64,000 nt of DNA from Hemileia vastatrix (GCA_030280995.1 JASXTE010000007.1:12959501-13023500); one strand, 5' to 3'. Counted from the first letter of the stretch, positions 1-11,452 are shown. The notes: generated by a model from the sequence alone, not told the origin. Program-made: numbers and translations.

Positions 1-23
1 CAAGAATCTCTCATTTCCTATCC

Positions 24-570
24 ATGGTTACTGTCTCTCTTTCTGAAGGAGGAGACAACAAAGCTCATGTGGATGCTTTCAAAAGAATTAAATTTCATAT
101 GATCGGCCCTGAGCACATTATTTCTCAGGAAGTTCTTATTAATCTCTTCTTTTCTACTCTTCCTCCTTCCTTAAAAAATTGGTGTGGTCATCTTAACAGA
201 GATAGGAAAGAAATTGACAATATGCGCTTGGATGATGTCTTATCTTTATTCTTGGATTCTGCTTCTGATGAAAAAGTGGTTGATGATTTTCACAATGTTA
301 TGCCGACTGCAAATGCTCATTCTGCATCCCACAAATCTTAAAAATCATCCAAATCCAAGGCATGCAGCAAACTCTCTTGCTCTGTTCATGGCCAAAATTT
401 TGGAAATGATGGCAATTACTGTTTTTCTCAACATCCTGAACTCTGTCCTCTCAAGAAAAATTTATCCAATGCTGTTTCTTCCTCTTCTTTCAAGGACAAC
501 ACTTTAAACCTGAAACAGACACTCAAAAAGAAGAACCATCTGCACCTTCAGCCAATTCTGCCTTGGTCTT
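24..570 (+). pseudogene. Copia-1 gag, broken
   Basis: This encodes the middle and end of a Copia gag capsid protein (UBN2-like region), the structural protein of the retrotransposon particle. The open frame runs from 24 to a TAA near 341. The same protein continues beyond the stop with the Ser/Lys-rich linker and the tail VHGQNFG...CFSQHPELCPLKK, which matches the Cys/His end of gag in Copia-2 and Copia-3. The N-terminus lies outside the window. The premature stop and later frame changes show a dead copy. Confidence 0.8.
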
Positions 571-589
571 TCCTTTGACAAACATTTTC

Positions 590-1090
590 TCTTTGGATCC
601 ATTGCCCATCTTCCTGACAAAGAAAATCCCATTGTCATTACCAATTTTTCTGCATCAATGGCTGCTCATTCCGCCAATCTTCCTCCAATAATTGATTCTG
701 GTGCCAGTTGTCATATGTTTAATAACAGAGACAGTTTCATCACCTTTCATCCCACCAATGTTTGAATTCAACTTGCTGGAGTAGGCAAATCCATTTTTGC
801 CACCGGCCAAGGAACAGTTGCTGTATCAGGAGGTCTTGAAGGAAAAGTCTACTTCACTGATGCTTTTTATGTCCCTGATTTTGGCAGGAATCTTATTTCT
901 CTTGGATGATTGTGGAGAACTGGTTGCCTTCTTACTCCTGCTCCCATTAATCCCATATCAAACTTCATCATTACACGCAATGGAAAGAGCTATATGGGAG
1001 GAGTTATCTCCAATTCTTTGTTTGAAGTTTCTATTATTCCAAAAGGCATGTCTCTCTCTACATCCTCAGCCCTTACTGCCAAATCTTTAA
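590..1090 (+). pseudogene. Copia-1 aspartic protease and pre-integrase region, broken
   Basis: The retroviral-type aspartic protease that would cleave the polyprotein is recognised by IIDSGASCHMF, with the catalytic Asp-Ser-Gly-Ala codons at 694-705. The following GAG_pre-integrase segment can be followed in a neighbouring frame up to about 1090. A TGA at 907-909, in the position of a Leu/Trp stretch (S-L-*-L-W-R), and further frame changes interrupt it. The same TGA-like lesion is present in Copia-2 (complement near 5316), so it may be inherited from a shared defective parent. Confidence 0.75.
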
Positions 1091-1471
1091 CTAAATCTCT
1101 TACTCTTTGGCACAAAGACTAGGACATCCTCACGCCCCAAACATCCAAAAACTCTTTAACGGATTGGAATCTGATGTATCTAGCTCTAGTTTGTCTGACT
1201 CTGAAATGAATGTTTGTGAACTGTTTGTTTTGGGTAAACAAACCCATGCTTCCTTTCTTAGTCATTTGCCTGCTGCAAAAAGCCCTCTTGAAGTTGTACA
1301 CACAGATTTATCTGGAAAAATTCAGCCTCCTTCCTTTGATGGCTCACAGTATTATCTTAAGTTTAGGGATCAGGCCACTTCATACCGTCATGTTACCTTA
1401 TTTCATCCAAAGCCCAAGTATTTAAGTATTCTCTAGAATATAAGGTGTCAGTTGAGTTGCAAACTGGTTTT
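1090..1471 (+). pseudogene. Copia-1 integrase N-terminal half, truncated
   Basis: The zinc-binding HHCC head of a Copia integrase (LGHPHAP...CELFVLGKQTHASF) is followed by the first catalytic Asp in VVHTDLSG and the core stretch PPSFDGSQYYLKF. Integrase would insert the cDNA copy into the genome. The last two acidic residues of the DDE triad are missing, because the sequence is cut at 1471 by the Copia LTR. The open stretch ends near 1436 in a stop at EY, so the copy was decaying. Confidence 0.8.
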
Positions 1472-2106
1472 TGTAGAAGTTTTAGCATTGGGGAGAGCTA
1501 AAAACAGGTCAATCAGCAACTGTGCACCTTACAACAACAATTAACTATAACAAAGTGTGTGCAAAAACTGAACAAAAGACTATATTCTCCCCACATAGTG
1601 CAATGACTGTCAGAAGCGGCCAAAGGCAAAGCAAATGACAGGAGGAAGCAATGGAGGGAACAAAGAAAATAGAGAGAAAAAGATTTGGATGGGGAGAACG
1701 GAAAAAGCAAGCAGAAACTTGATTATATGACAAAGTCCACCATCCAAGACAATAGGAAATTACTCAACATCAACAGATACTACTCAATTTCAATACAGAA
1801 ACAAGGGAAAGTAGTCAAGGAGACAGTTCCCTTACTATGAGAACAAGGGAAAATAGTTAAGGAGGCAGTTTCCACACTATGAAAGTTTGACATTTCACGT
1901 GTAAAAGCACTTCCTTGAGGTCCAGGTCAAGGAATATGACTCCGGGTGAGAAAGAACAGTTTTCTTCAACATTTGAGCTTGTATCTTTGTGATTTCTTGT
2001 TCAAAATGAGCAGAAAAATATGATATGAACTTATAGAACGAGGAAGGAAAGAAGGAAAAGAGCTGGAGAAGATAAGGGTCAGGTATTAGATGCGGAAATT
2101 TCTACA
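1472..2106 (-). repeat. Copia-2 3' LTR (635 bp)
   Basis: On the minus strand it starts TGTAGAAATTTC and ends in CTTCTACA, a slightly changed form of the usual CTTCTTCA end. It is recognised by comparison with the LTRs at 6716-7691, 7906-8668, 10272-11452 and 12120-12813. It is the shortest copy, with a single unit of the region that is duplicated in other LTRs. Confidence 0.88.
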
Positions 2107-2701
2107 CCCCCCTTTAATACCAGACCCATAAGTTTGAGAAAATGATTTAGATTGAATTTTCCCAATGATTTTGTGAGGAGATTAGCAATCATGTGCTCAG
2201 TGGAGATATGTTGAAGCTGAAAGTGATTGTTGTTGAGACTTTCAGTTATCCAGAAAAGTTGAGTATCAACATGTTTGGAACTTTGATGGTATCTGAGTGA
2301 ATACTTGCATTGGGAGATTGAGCTAGCATTGTCAGCAAGGATTAAGGGAGAATGAGACTTGGGAATGCTGAAAGAAGTGAGAATTTTTGTCATCCAGATT
2401 GCTTCACATTCATCATCAACAATGTTTCTGAATTCATATTCAGTGCTAGAGATGGTGACAACTTGTTGCTTCTTAGAGCTCCAGGAAACAGCTCCACCAT
2501 TTAGCATAACAACATGCCCTCCAGTTGAGGGCCTAGTATCATGATCTCCAGCATAATCTGTCTCTGAATAAATGAGAGGAAAAAGAGAAGGATGATTGGG
2601 AATGGGACATTTTCCACCAAAGGTAAGAGATAATGATGAGGTAGCACATAGATATCTGAAGGTGTGTTTGACAGCTGCCCAATGTTTGATTCCTGGATCA
2701 A
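2079..2701 (-). pseudogene. Copia-2 RNase H, broken
   Basis: This is the Ty1/Copia-type RNase H that degrades the RNA strand during reverse transcription. Diagnostic stretches are AVSWSSKKQQVV, SSTEYEF and DECEAIWMTKIL. The terminal HISTEHMIANLLTKSL corresponds to the conserved D-(I/M)-x-T-K region at the end of Copia pol. The ORF from 2507 reads to the PPT, and the part upstream (2701-2501) lies in another frame, so at least one frameshift is present. Confidence 0.85.
2107..2116 (-). other. Polypurine tract of Copia-2
   Basis: On the minus strand the sequence TAAAGGGGGG lies immediately before the LTR start TGTAGAAATTTC. This is the usual position and composition of the polypurine tract that primes plus-strand DNA synthesis in LTR retrotransposons. 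Confidence 0.75.
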
Positions 2702-4298
2702 TTAAGTGTTAAGACAGTTCACCAACTGCAAAAGAAAGACTTGGTCTTGTTGCAACAGACAAATAATTGAGAGCACAAATTGCAGAGTGGTAGTTGATCT
2801 TGAGAGCATTGAATTCAGCAATTTCTTCATCAGTGACTTTAACAGGATAATCACTTGGAGATAAGGGAGTGTGACAGGGATTGAAATTGGCCATATTCCA
2901 GTGAGAAATAACTTTTTCAGAATATGAATCTTGTGAAAGAGAAAGAGTACGTGATGATCTATTTCTGGTGAGGCGCATTCCCAAAATCCAAGTGGCTGAA
3001 CCAAGATCATCCATTTCAAATTCAGTTTTAATTTTGTCTTTGAACAAGAGAAAATGATTGCCAGTAATAACCATGTCATCCACATGTAGATAAATAATAC
3101 AGATTCATGATTTTTTTCTCCAAACATACACACACTGATCACATTTGAGAGGAGAGAAGTTGAGTTTGCACAAATACTCATTGATGTGTGAATTCCAACA
3201 GAAAGGAGCCTGTTTGATTCCATAAAGAGGATGCAAGAGTTGAAAGACTTTACCATCATTTCCAGCAGTTAAAGTACCTTCAGGCTGATCCATGTTTACA
3301 GTTTCATTGAGATTGCTCTGAAGAAAGGCTGCCACCACATCCATTTGATGAAAATCCCAGTCAAAGTGAGCTGCAAGTGAAATAATGGTTCTGAGAGATG
3401 TGATTCAACCAGTGGGAGCAAAAGTTTCATGAAAATCAATTTTAAGGATTTGTGCATACCCTTTTGCTACACAACAGGCTTTGAACTTTGAAAAACCACT
3501 ATCAGCATTAGGTTTAACCCTGAAAACCCACCTACAACCAATTACATTGGCTTTTTCAGGCCTGGGGACAATTTTCAAGGTGTTACAACGCTGAAGTGCT
3601 TGGTGTTCAGGTTTCAAAGCCTCTGCCCATTTTTCTGAGTATTTGGGATAGATTGCTTGCTTATAACATTGGGGTTCAGGAATTTCATGATCCAATAAGG
3701 GAGCTTCCGATGAGAAGGCAAAAGCATTTGCTACAAATAGACCAAGAGGAACAGGAGAATCAGAGTAGGAATCAAGTTGATAGTGGTCATAATATATTTG
3801 ATGCAAATGTTCAGGAGTGGAGGTTTTAGCTGATGAGATATCTGAATCAGGAGAAGAAACTAAGTATGGAACATAATCAGGATCTGCTTGATTATCTGGT
3901 TCAATTGATGAATATGATGGATCAGATTGACTGGAAACTTCTTCATCTGGGACTAAATTGACATTGGTTGATGGAAATCTTGTTAAATGACCAGGTGAAG
4001 GATAGGGTGTTGAATTTGACGGTGTGCCAGACATGTGAGGTTCAGAGGTCAAGAAGTAGGAAGCCATTTCAGAATTGTTCTCTGAAGAAGGAATATGAGT
4101 ATGAGATCTGGATGATGAATAGGAAGGAGGGTAAATGGTAACACCAGGAGTTAACAAGGATTGGGTATTGCTGGGGGACTCAAGAACTTCTTTTAGGAGT
4201 TGTGACCATTGAAAACACTTGGAACTAGAGGAGATGAAGGGAAAAAAGAGCTCATTGAATGCCACAGATTTGGTAATAACTACTTTCTTGAGTTCCAA
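2702..4298 (-). pseudogene. Copia-2 reverse transcriptase, broken
   Basis: This is a Copia-type RT (RVT_2). Reading from 4298 down there is an acidic Ser/Pro-rich linker, then NVIGCRWVFRVKPN, KACCVAKGYAQ, DFHETFAPTG, MDVVAAFLQSNL, LHPLYGIKQAP and the catalytic VDDM, with the Asp-Asp codons at 3075-3080. The protein is split over at least four frames: 3405-4298, 3105-3344, 2709-3083 and a 2702-3259 shadow. A stop follows FAPTG, where Copia-3 has Arg. It would copy element RNA into DNA in the virus-like particle, but this copy cannot make a full protein. Confidence 0.9.
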
Positions 4299-4336
4299 GT
4301 CTCAAACACAATAATTTGTTGTTCCTTCCTCATATC

Positions 4337-5312
4337 CTAACATGGCACACTTTCTGGCATTTGCTGAAAACTTACAATGATGCTTAAGTTTGTCAAGAAA
4401 AGCCTAACATGCAAAACCAAAGACTTTAAGATGTGAAACTCTGGGTTTGGATTTATTCCAGGCTTCAAAGGGAGTTGATTTGTTGAAAAGAGCTCTGGTT
4501 GGTAACCTGATTTCAAGATAAACTGAGGTTTTGACTTCTTCAGACCAAAGTTCAATTAGAGCATTTGAGTGACACATCATTGTCTTGGATTTTTCAGTGG
4601 TGATATGGTTTCCTCTCTCAGAAATTGGGTTTTGTTGAGGAGTGTAAGGAGCCTTCACTTGAAGGGAAATTCCATTTGGTTTAAGAAAGTGGGTAAGACC
4701 AGCATTGATATATTCACCACCCCAATCAAAAACTAACTTTTTGATCTTAAAACCAGTTTTCAACTCAACTGAAGCTTAATATTCTAGTAAATACTTAAAT
4801 ACTTGGTCTTTGGATGAAATAAGGTAAACATGATGGTATGAAGTGGCCTGATCCGTAAACTTAAGATAATACTGTGAACCATCAAAGGAAGGAGGCTGAA
4901 TTTTTCCAGATAAGTCTGTGTGTACAACTTCAAGAGGGCTTTTGGAAGCAGGAAAATGACCAAGAAAGGAAGCATGGGTTTGTTTACCCAAAACACACAA
5001 TTCACAAAAATTCATTTCAGAGTCAGACAAACTAGAGCTAGATACATCAGATGCCAACCCATTAAAGAGTTTTTGGATGTATGGGGCATGAGGATGTCCT
5101 AGTCTGTTGTGCCAAAGAGTTAGAGATTGCATTGAAGATTTGCCAGTGAGGGCTGAGGATGTAGAGAGAGACATGACTTTTGGAATAATAGAAACTTCAA
5201 ACAAAGAATTGGAGATAACTCCTCCCATATAGTTCTTTCCATTGCATGTAATGATGAAGTTTGAGATGGGATTAATGGGAGCAGGAATAAGAAGGCAACC
5301 AGTTCTCCACAA
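4337..5312 (-). pseudogene. Copia-2 integrase, broken
   Basis: Two large frames cover the integrase. From 5312 it reads the pre-integrase domain and HHCC head (LWHNRLGHPHAP...CELCVLGKQ) and the first Asp in VHTDLSG. From 4763 it reads the second Asp region as VFDWGGEYINAG and the Glu in ISERGNHIT. In Copia-3 the second motif reads VCDGGGEY, so Copia-2 has Trp in place of Gly next to the catalytic Asp. A stop and frame change between the two ORFs near 4770 separates the domains. Confidence 0.87.
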
Positions 5313-5760
5313 TCATCCAAGAGAAATAAGATTCCTGCCAAAATCAGGGACATAAAAAGCATCAGTGAAGTAGACTTTTCCTTCAAGACCTCCTGATACA
5401 GCAACTGTTCCTTGGCCGCTGGCAAAAATGGATTTGCCTACTCCAGCAAGTTGAATTCAAACATTGGTGGGATGAAAGGTGATGAAACTGTCTCTGTTAT
5501 TAAACATATGACAACTGGCACCAGAATCAATGATTGGAGGAAGATTGGTGGAATGAGCAGCCATTGATGCAGAAAAATTGGTAATGACAATGGGATTTTC
5601 TTTGTCAGGAAGATGGGCAACGGCTCCAAAGAGAAAATGTTTGTCAAAGGAAAGACCAAGGCAGAATTGGCTGAAAGTGCAGATGGTTCTTCTTTTGGAG
5701 TGTCTGTCTCAGGTTTACAGTGTTGTCCTTAGGAGAAGAGGAGGAAACAGCATTGGCTAA
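5313..5760 (-). pseudogene. Copia-2 aspartic protease region, broken
   Basis: The protease is recognised by the motif IIDSGASCHMF read on the minus strand, with the catalytic Asp-Ser-Gly-Ala codons at 5528-5517. It follows the C-terminal gag segment and precedes the pre-integrase domain. The sequence is spread over frames 5438-5659 and 5120-5425, with stops between them, so it is inactive. Confidence 0.78.
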
Positions 5761-6560
5761 TTTTTTCTTGAGAGGACAGAGTTCAGGATGTTGAGTAAAA
5801 CAGTGGTTGTCATCATGTCCAACATTTTGGCCATGAACAGAGCAGGAGAGATTTCTGCCTGCCTTAGATTTGGATTTTTTTGAAGATTTGTGGGATGCAG
5901 AATGAGCATTTGAGGTTTACATAACATTTTGAAAATCATCAACCACTTTTTCATCAGAAGCATAATCCAAGAAAGAAGATAAGACATCATCCAGGCGCCT
6001 ATTGTCAATTTCTTGCCTGTCCCTGGTAAGAAGACCACACCAATGTTTGAAGGAAGGAGGAAGAGTAGAAAAGAAGAGATAAATAAGAACTTCCTGAGAA
6101 ATAATGAGCGCAGAAAGGATAATATGAACATTAATTCTTTTGAAAGCATCCACATGAGCTTTGTAGTCTCCTCCTTCAGAAAGAGCGAGAGTAACCATGG
6201 ATAACAAATGAGAGATTCTTGACCCAACTTGATTGCTGGCATGCCTGCGTGCTAATTCTGTCCACATGGCGTAAGCAGCAGGGCATGTATGCACCAGCTT
6301 CTTGTTTGCTTCATCAACTCTGGTAATAATTTCATACTTACACCTGGTGTCATTTCAGATAAATTGTGTAAGTTCAGCTTTGGTTTCAGGGTCTGCAGGG
6401 GACCATCATTAGAAGGAAGAGGAGCAAGAACTTTTCCAGAAACCAAGCCAAAAAGATCCAGAACTTCAAAGTGAAGGCGTATGGTGCTTTCCTAAGTGTC
6501 ATGGGAATCATCAGTAAGAGGAGGAATCATTGATCTACTTGAATCCTGGTTAGAAGCCAT
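5757..6560 (-). pseudogene. Copia-2 gag, broken
   Basis: This is the capsid gene of Copia-2. The ATG at 6560 (complement of CAT 6558-6560) corresponds to the start MASNQDSSRS seen in Copia-4. The later stretch HVDAFKRI...EVLIYLFFSTLPPSFKHW is shared with Copia-1 and Copia-3. The reading frame changes at least twice (6446-6252, 6294-5917, 6242-5757). The C-terminus contains the CSVHGQ...CFxQHPEL tail typical of this family. Confidence 0.82.
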
Positions 6561-6701
6561 GATTATGTCAATTCAACAGCAGGAGATTTGGAGAATGAGA
6601 GATTTGACAAGAAGAGGGATCCAAAATCTGATAGAAAGGCTTTTTTATTGTTCAGTAAGCAGTTTTGTTGTAAGTATTCTTGAAGGAGATGCTTTAGGTA
6701 G

Positions 6702-6715
6702 CTGGGCCAATAACC
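6702..6715 (-). other. Copia-2 primer-binding site (half-tRNA iMet type)
   Basis: On the minus strand GGTTATTGGCCCAG directly follows the 5' LTR end CTTCTTCA. It differs by one base from the intact site GGTTATGGGCCCAG at 11453-11466, which is complementary to the anticodon stem-loop of eukaryotic initiator tRNA-Met rather than to a tRNA 3' end. Confidence 0.75.
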
Positions 6716-7691
6716 TGAAGAAGTTTTAGCACAGGGGAGCTAAAAACAGGTCTATCAGCAACTGTGCACCTTAAAAAAACAAGTAACTACAACAAGGTGT
6801 GTGCTAAAACTGAACAAAAGACTATATTCTCTCCACACAGTGCAATGACTGTCAGAAGCGGCCAAAGGGGAAGCAAGGGACATGAGGTAGCAATGGAGGG
6901 AAAAAATAAAATAGAGATAAAAAGATTTGGATTAATTTAAAGAATAAAACATACCTAAACACAGGTCAATCACAACTGTGCACCTTATAACAACATGTAA
7001 CTACAACAAATCGTGTGCTAAAACTATAAGGGACACAATTGTGAGCTGCTGTGGTTAGAATAAGCAGTATTAGTAAAAAAGGATAACAGAAAAGAAAAGG
7101 AAAGAACCTGACCAAAAGACTCTATTCTCCCCACACAGTGCAATGACTGTCAGAAGCGGCCAAAGGCAAAGCAAGGGACAGGAGGAAGAAATGGAGGGAA
7201 CTAAGAGAAAAGAGAGAAAAAGATTTGGATGGGGAAAACGGAAACAGCAAGCAGAGGCTTTATTATATGACAAAGTCCACCATCCAAGACAACAGAAAAC
7301 TACTTGATGTCAACAGAGACCACTCAATTATGATACAGAAACAAGGGAAAGTAGTCAAGGAGACAGTTTCCTTACTATGAGAACCAAGTGAAAGAATAGT
7401 CGAGGTAGCAGTTCCTTTACTATGAGAACAAGGGAAAATAGTTGAGGAGGCAGTTCCCACACTATGAAAGTTTGACATTTCAGGTTTAAATGCACTTCCT
7501 TGAGGTCAAGCTCAAGGAGTATGACTGCGGGTGAGAAAGAACAGTTTTCCTTGATTTTTGAGCTTGTATCTTTGTGATTCCTTGGTCAAAATTAGCAGAA
7601 AAAGATGATATGAACTTGGAGAATGAGGAAGGAAAGAAGGAAAAGAGCTGGAGAAGATATGGGTCAGGTATTAGATGCAGAAATTTCTACA
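6716..7691 (-). repeat. Copia-2 5' LTR (976 bp, internally duplicated)
   Basis: This is the same LTR as 1472-2106 but enlarged. The segment with TGCAATGACTGTCAGAAGCG occurs twice, at about 6840 and 7138. Between the copies lies a stretch (about 6925-7110) that is also found in the plus-oriented LTRs at 8500-8600 and 10800-10980. On the minus strand it runs from TGTAGAAATTTC at 7691 to CTTCTTCA at 6716. Confidence 0.85.
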
Positions 7692-7900
7692 TATATCATT
7701 TACACTTAGTTTTTTATTATGAGAAAAAAAATTGGCACCTGCTAGAAGGTCCATATTATTTCCTGAAGTATAGAAGTTCAGTTGGGGGAGACAAATTCTA
7801 GCATGTGAGATAATTTCAGCCAGGCTATCTCAGGATCATAGTAAATTGTATCATAAATCACTGGTATCAGTTAAGGGATTAATACTATGGATTTTATGTA
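7692..7900. other. Spacer without recognised feature
   Basis: Short unique-looking stretch between the Copia-2 5' LTR and the solo LTR. I see no coding potential; it does not continue the Copia-1 integrase as it should if Copia-2 had simply inserted into Copia-1. Confidence 0.5.
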
Positions 7901-8673
7901 GTTACTGTAGAAATTTCTGCATCTAATTTCTGACCCATATCTTCTCCAGCTCTTTTCCCTCTTTCTCTCCTCATTCTATATGTTCATATTGTCTTTTCCT
8001 GCTCATTTTGACTGAGGAATAACAGAGATACAAGCTCAAACATTGAGGACAACTGTTCTTTCTCACCCAGAGTCATATTCATTGACCTGGACCTTGAGGA
8101 CGTGCTTTGCACTTGAAATTTTAAACTGTCATAGTGTGGGAACTGCCTCCTTGACTATTTTCCCTTGTTTTTGTATTCTCCCTGGTTCTCATAGTAAGGG
8201 ACCTGCTTCCTCAACTTTTTTTTCCCTTGGCTCTCATAGTGAGGGAAATGCTTGCTCAACTATTTTCCCTTGTTTCTGTATTGTAATTGAGTAGTTTCTA
8301 TCAACATCAAGTAGTTTTATTTTTTTTTGGATGGTAGACTTTGTCATCTAATCAATCCCCTGCTTTCTGTTTCCGTTTTCCCCATCCAAATCTTTGTCTC
8401 TCTATTCTCTTAGTTCCCTCCATTGCTTCCCCTTTGGCCCTTCTGAAAGTCATTTCACTGTGTTGGGAGAATAGAGTCTTTTGTTTAGGTTCTTTCCTTT
8501 CCTTTTCTGTTTTCCTTTTCTACTAATATTGCTTATCCTAACCACAGAAGCTCACAATTGTGTCCCTTATATTTTTAGAACATGCTTCATTGTAGTTACT
8601 TGTTCTTGTAAGGTGCACAGTTGCTGATTGACCTGTGTTTAGCTCTCCCCTGTGCTAAAACTTCTTCAGTTAC
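7901..8673 (+). repeat. Solo Copia LTR with perfect 5-bp target duplication
   Basis: An LTR of 763 bp (7906-8668) starts TGTAGAAATTTC and ends CTTCTTCA. It is flanked by the identical pentamer GTTAC at 7901-7905 and 8669-8673. No internal sequence or PBS follows, so this is a solo LTR left by recombination between the two LTRs of an inserted element. It contains three tandem copies of a roughly 55-bp unit with a CTCATAGTRAGGGAA-like core near 8130-8280. Confidence 0.92.
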
Positions 8674-10271
8674 AATAAAATATCTTATTGAATAATAAAA
8701 TTATAAATATTTTATAAGTAAAATATTTATTATATTTCTTTTATTATTAATAAAATTTTTATTATATAAAAAGATATTATATTCTATAACATCATGGCAC
8801 ATATTTTTTTATGTAGTTAATATTTATTAATTAATAAATTCATTATTTAAATGTATATTATAAGTGTAATAAAAAATTTAACTTATAATGTAATTACAAT
8901 TTAAATAATAAAATTTATATATAAATACAACTTATCATATAACATTATCCATAAAGATTGGGCGCTTCCTTGACCCTTAAGTGTGTCACTAAAATTACTT
9001 GAAAATTTAAATACTTATTTAATATAATAAAATTTAATTCTCACTCTAAATAAGCTATATTATTAAATTAATTAATTGTTTCAATTAAATTGATAATTAA
9101 ATTACTGAAAATAGTCAAAACAATTAACTAAATTCCCTTTATACTGAATTAAAACTTATTATATACATTAAGGTGTGAAAATAATTCTTTTTGTTTTAAT
9201 TAAACTCTTTAGATCTATTTGTATTACCTGCTTTGGATTTTATTTCTCACAGTTATCAGGCTTCACACTCACATAGTTATTGATTATCTTAAACTGTTTT
9301 GTTTTGGGATTTTATGGTGGGAAAGTTGTTCCTTATTCACAGTTTTAATTTACTTTTTCATTTTTTTCCTTATTTTTGTATGTTTCAAATTAATTTAATT
9401 ACTTGTTTTCTTTCACATTCATATATTCTTTGTAATTATTATTGAGAAGCCTCAGAGGTCTTCTTGCCTAAAAAAGGACTTAGGAATTCCCCTCTGGTGA
9501 TCATCACTTACATTACACATATTTTAAATACTTACAAACCATTTTTTTTATTTCTATTAGTAATACAAAGTCTAATATAAATATTCAGTAATTAATCTAA
9601 GGTTTCTCTAAGTCTATTAATAATAAATATTGTTAGCCCCGCAGAGAAGAATTTACTTAATTAAATATTTACAAATAAATCAAATCTCACTGTTGTGTTA
9701 TTTATCAATACTTGTTGTTGCATTTCTCTTCTTTAATTTTGCTATTTTATAATTTCTATTCTTTTAATTATCTTACAACCTTTTGTAGTTTTGCCTCTAT
9801 TTCTTCCTTCTATGCTTCATTTTCTTCTTCTTCTTCTCCTTCTTCTAGATGTCCTACTGACAGATAACTTATTTTAGATGAATATTGTTATATATACAGA
9901 AAATTCTATCCCAATTATGTTATTCATTAAAAAACATTCTGTACATAAAAAATACTTCCAAAAAAGTTACCTGAGTTTGCTCTTCAGTAATTTAAATTTG
10001 ATTGGTTTTATAAATATGGGGGGTCTCTTTCTTTGAAATTTCAAATTTGCAGAATCTTTTTTAATTTCAGTGAATGACCAACTTATAGACATATTTTTAT
10101 GAAATATTAAATCAATTAGTCCTAAATGATAAAAATTTTCATGGATTAGTGAAAACACATTTCTACTAGCTTCAATAATATAAAAATTACAGAACCTAGA
10201 CCAAATTTTGAATTTGAAAGGGTTTATTAAAATTATAACATATATTCCAGCACTGATTTATGGCTGCATAG
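8674..10271. other. AT-rich non-coding spacer
   Basis: About 1.6 kb of very AT-rich sequence. I see no convincing gene; the only long open frame, on the minus strand at 9967-10158, lacks family features. A short CTT-rich microsatellite lies near 9820-9850. Confidence 0.6.
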
Positions 10272-11452
10272 TGTAGAAATTTCTGCATCTAATACCTGAC
10301 CCATATCTTCTCCAGCTCTTTTCCTTCTTTCCTTCCTCATTCTCCAAGCTCATATCATCTTTTGCTGCTTATTTTGACCAAGGAATCACAAAGATAAAAG
10401 CTCAAACATTGAGAAAAACTGTTCTTTCTCAACTGGAGTCATATTCCTTGACCTGGACCTTGAGGTAGTGCTTTTACACCTGAAATGTCAAACTGTCATA
10501 GTGTGGGAACTTCCTCCTCAAATATTTTCCCTTGTTCTCATAGTAAGAGAACTTTCTCCTTGACTACTTTCCCTTGTTTCTGTATTGAAATTGAGTAGTC
10601 TCTGTTGACATTGACTATTTTTCTGTTGTCTTGGATGGTGGACTCTGTCATATAATCAAGCCTCTGCTTGCTGTTTTGGTTTTCCACATCCAAATCTTTT
10701 TCTCTCTATTCTCTTTGTTCCCTCCATTGCTTCCTCCTGTCCCTTGCTTCCCCTTTGGCTGCTTCTGACAGTCATTGCACTGTGTAGGGAGAATAGAGTC
10801 TTTTGTTCAGGTTCTTTCCTTTTCTTTTCTGTTTTCCTTTTCTACTAATACTGCTTATTCTAACCACAGCAGCTCACAATTGTGTCCCTTATAGTTTAGA
10901 ACATGCTTTGTTGTAGTTACATGTTGTTGTAAGGTGCACAGTTGCTTATTGACCTGTGTTTAGGTATGTTTTATTCTTGAAATTCATCCAAATCTTTTTC
11001 TCTCTATTCTCTTTTTTCCCTCCATTGCTTCCTCCTGTCCCTTTCTTCCCCTTTGGCTGCTTCTGACAGTCATTGCACTGTGTGGGGAGAATTGTGTCTT
11101 TTGTTCAGTTTTAGAACACACTTTGTTGTAGTTACTTGTTGATGTAAGATACACAGCTGCTGATTTACCTGTGTTTAGCTCTACCCTGTGCTAAAACTTC
11201 TTCATGTTTAAATATTTTTTGTTCATGAAATCTATCCAAATTTTTTTCTCTATATTCTCTTTGTTCCCTCCATTGCTTTCTCATGTCCCTTGCTTCCCCT
11301 TTGGCCACTTCTGACAGTCATTGCACTGTGTGGGGAGAATAGAGTCTTTTGTTCAGTTTTAGCATACACTTTGTTTTAGTTACTTGTTGTTGTAAGGTGC
11401 ACAGTTGCTGATTGACCTGTGTTTAGCTCTCCCCTGTGCTAAAAATTCTTCA
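10272..11452 (+). repeat. Copia-4 5' LTR (1181 bp, three tandem internal units)
   Basis: It begins TGTAGAAATTTC at 10272 and ends ATTCTTCA at 11452, directly followed by the PBS. The 3' part contains three tandem units starting near 10688, 10985 and 11233. Each runs from CCAAATCTTTTTCTC through the GACAGTCATTGCACTGTGT stretch to GACCTGTGTTTAG. It is the longest LTR of the family in the window. Confidence 0.88.

Larger units (their letters stand above)
1..1471 (+). mobile_element. Copia-1: 5'-truncated Ty1/Copia relic
   Basis: This is an internal fragment of a Ty1/Copia retrotransposon running off the left edge of the window. It holds gag, protease and the start of integrase in order, the gene order (gag-PR-IN-RT-RH) expected for Copia. 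Its sequence is closely similar to the minus-strand elements at 1472-7691 and 13218-16379. It stops at 1471, within integrase just after the position equivalent to KTGF, where the LTR of the next element begins. Several stops and frame changes make it non-functional. Confidence 0.9.
1472..7691 (-). mobile_element. Copia-2: near full-length Ty1/Copia element, minus strand
   Basis: The element has, read on the minus strand, a 5' LTR (7691-6716), a PBS (6715-6702), gag, PR, IN, RT, RNase H, a PPT (2116-2107) and a 3' LTR (2106-1472). It keeps all parts of a Copia element in the right order but carries many frameshifts and stops, so it is not autonomous now. The flanking pentamers (GTTTT at 1467-1471, TATAT at 7692-7696) do not match. 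The two LTRs also differ in length, 635 against 976 bp. Both facts suggest LTR recombination or a rearranged insertion. Confidence 0.9.

Noticed and set aside
1513..1733. Small minus-strand ORFs with Phe/Ser-rich peptides (also at 7070-7273 and in the plus LTRs 8043-8526)
   Set aside because: They lie inside Copia LTRs, recur only because the LTR is repeated and have no matching gene features.
7692..7905. Continuation of Copia-1 after Copia-2
   Set aside because: No similarity to the Copia integrase sequence in either strand.
9967..10158. 63-codon minus-strand ORF in the AT-rich spacer
   Set aside because: Isolated, without recognisable motif or splice partners; expected by chance.
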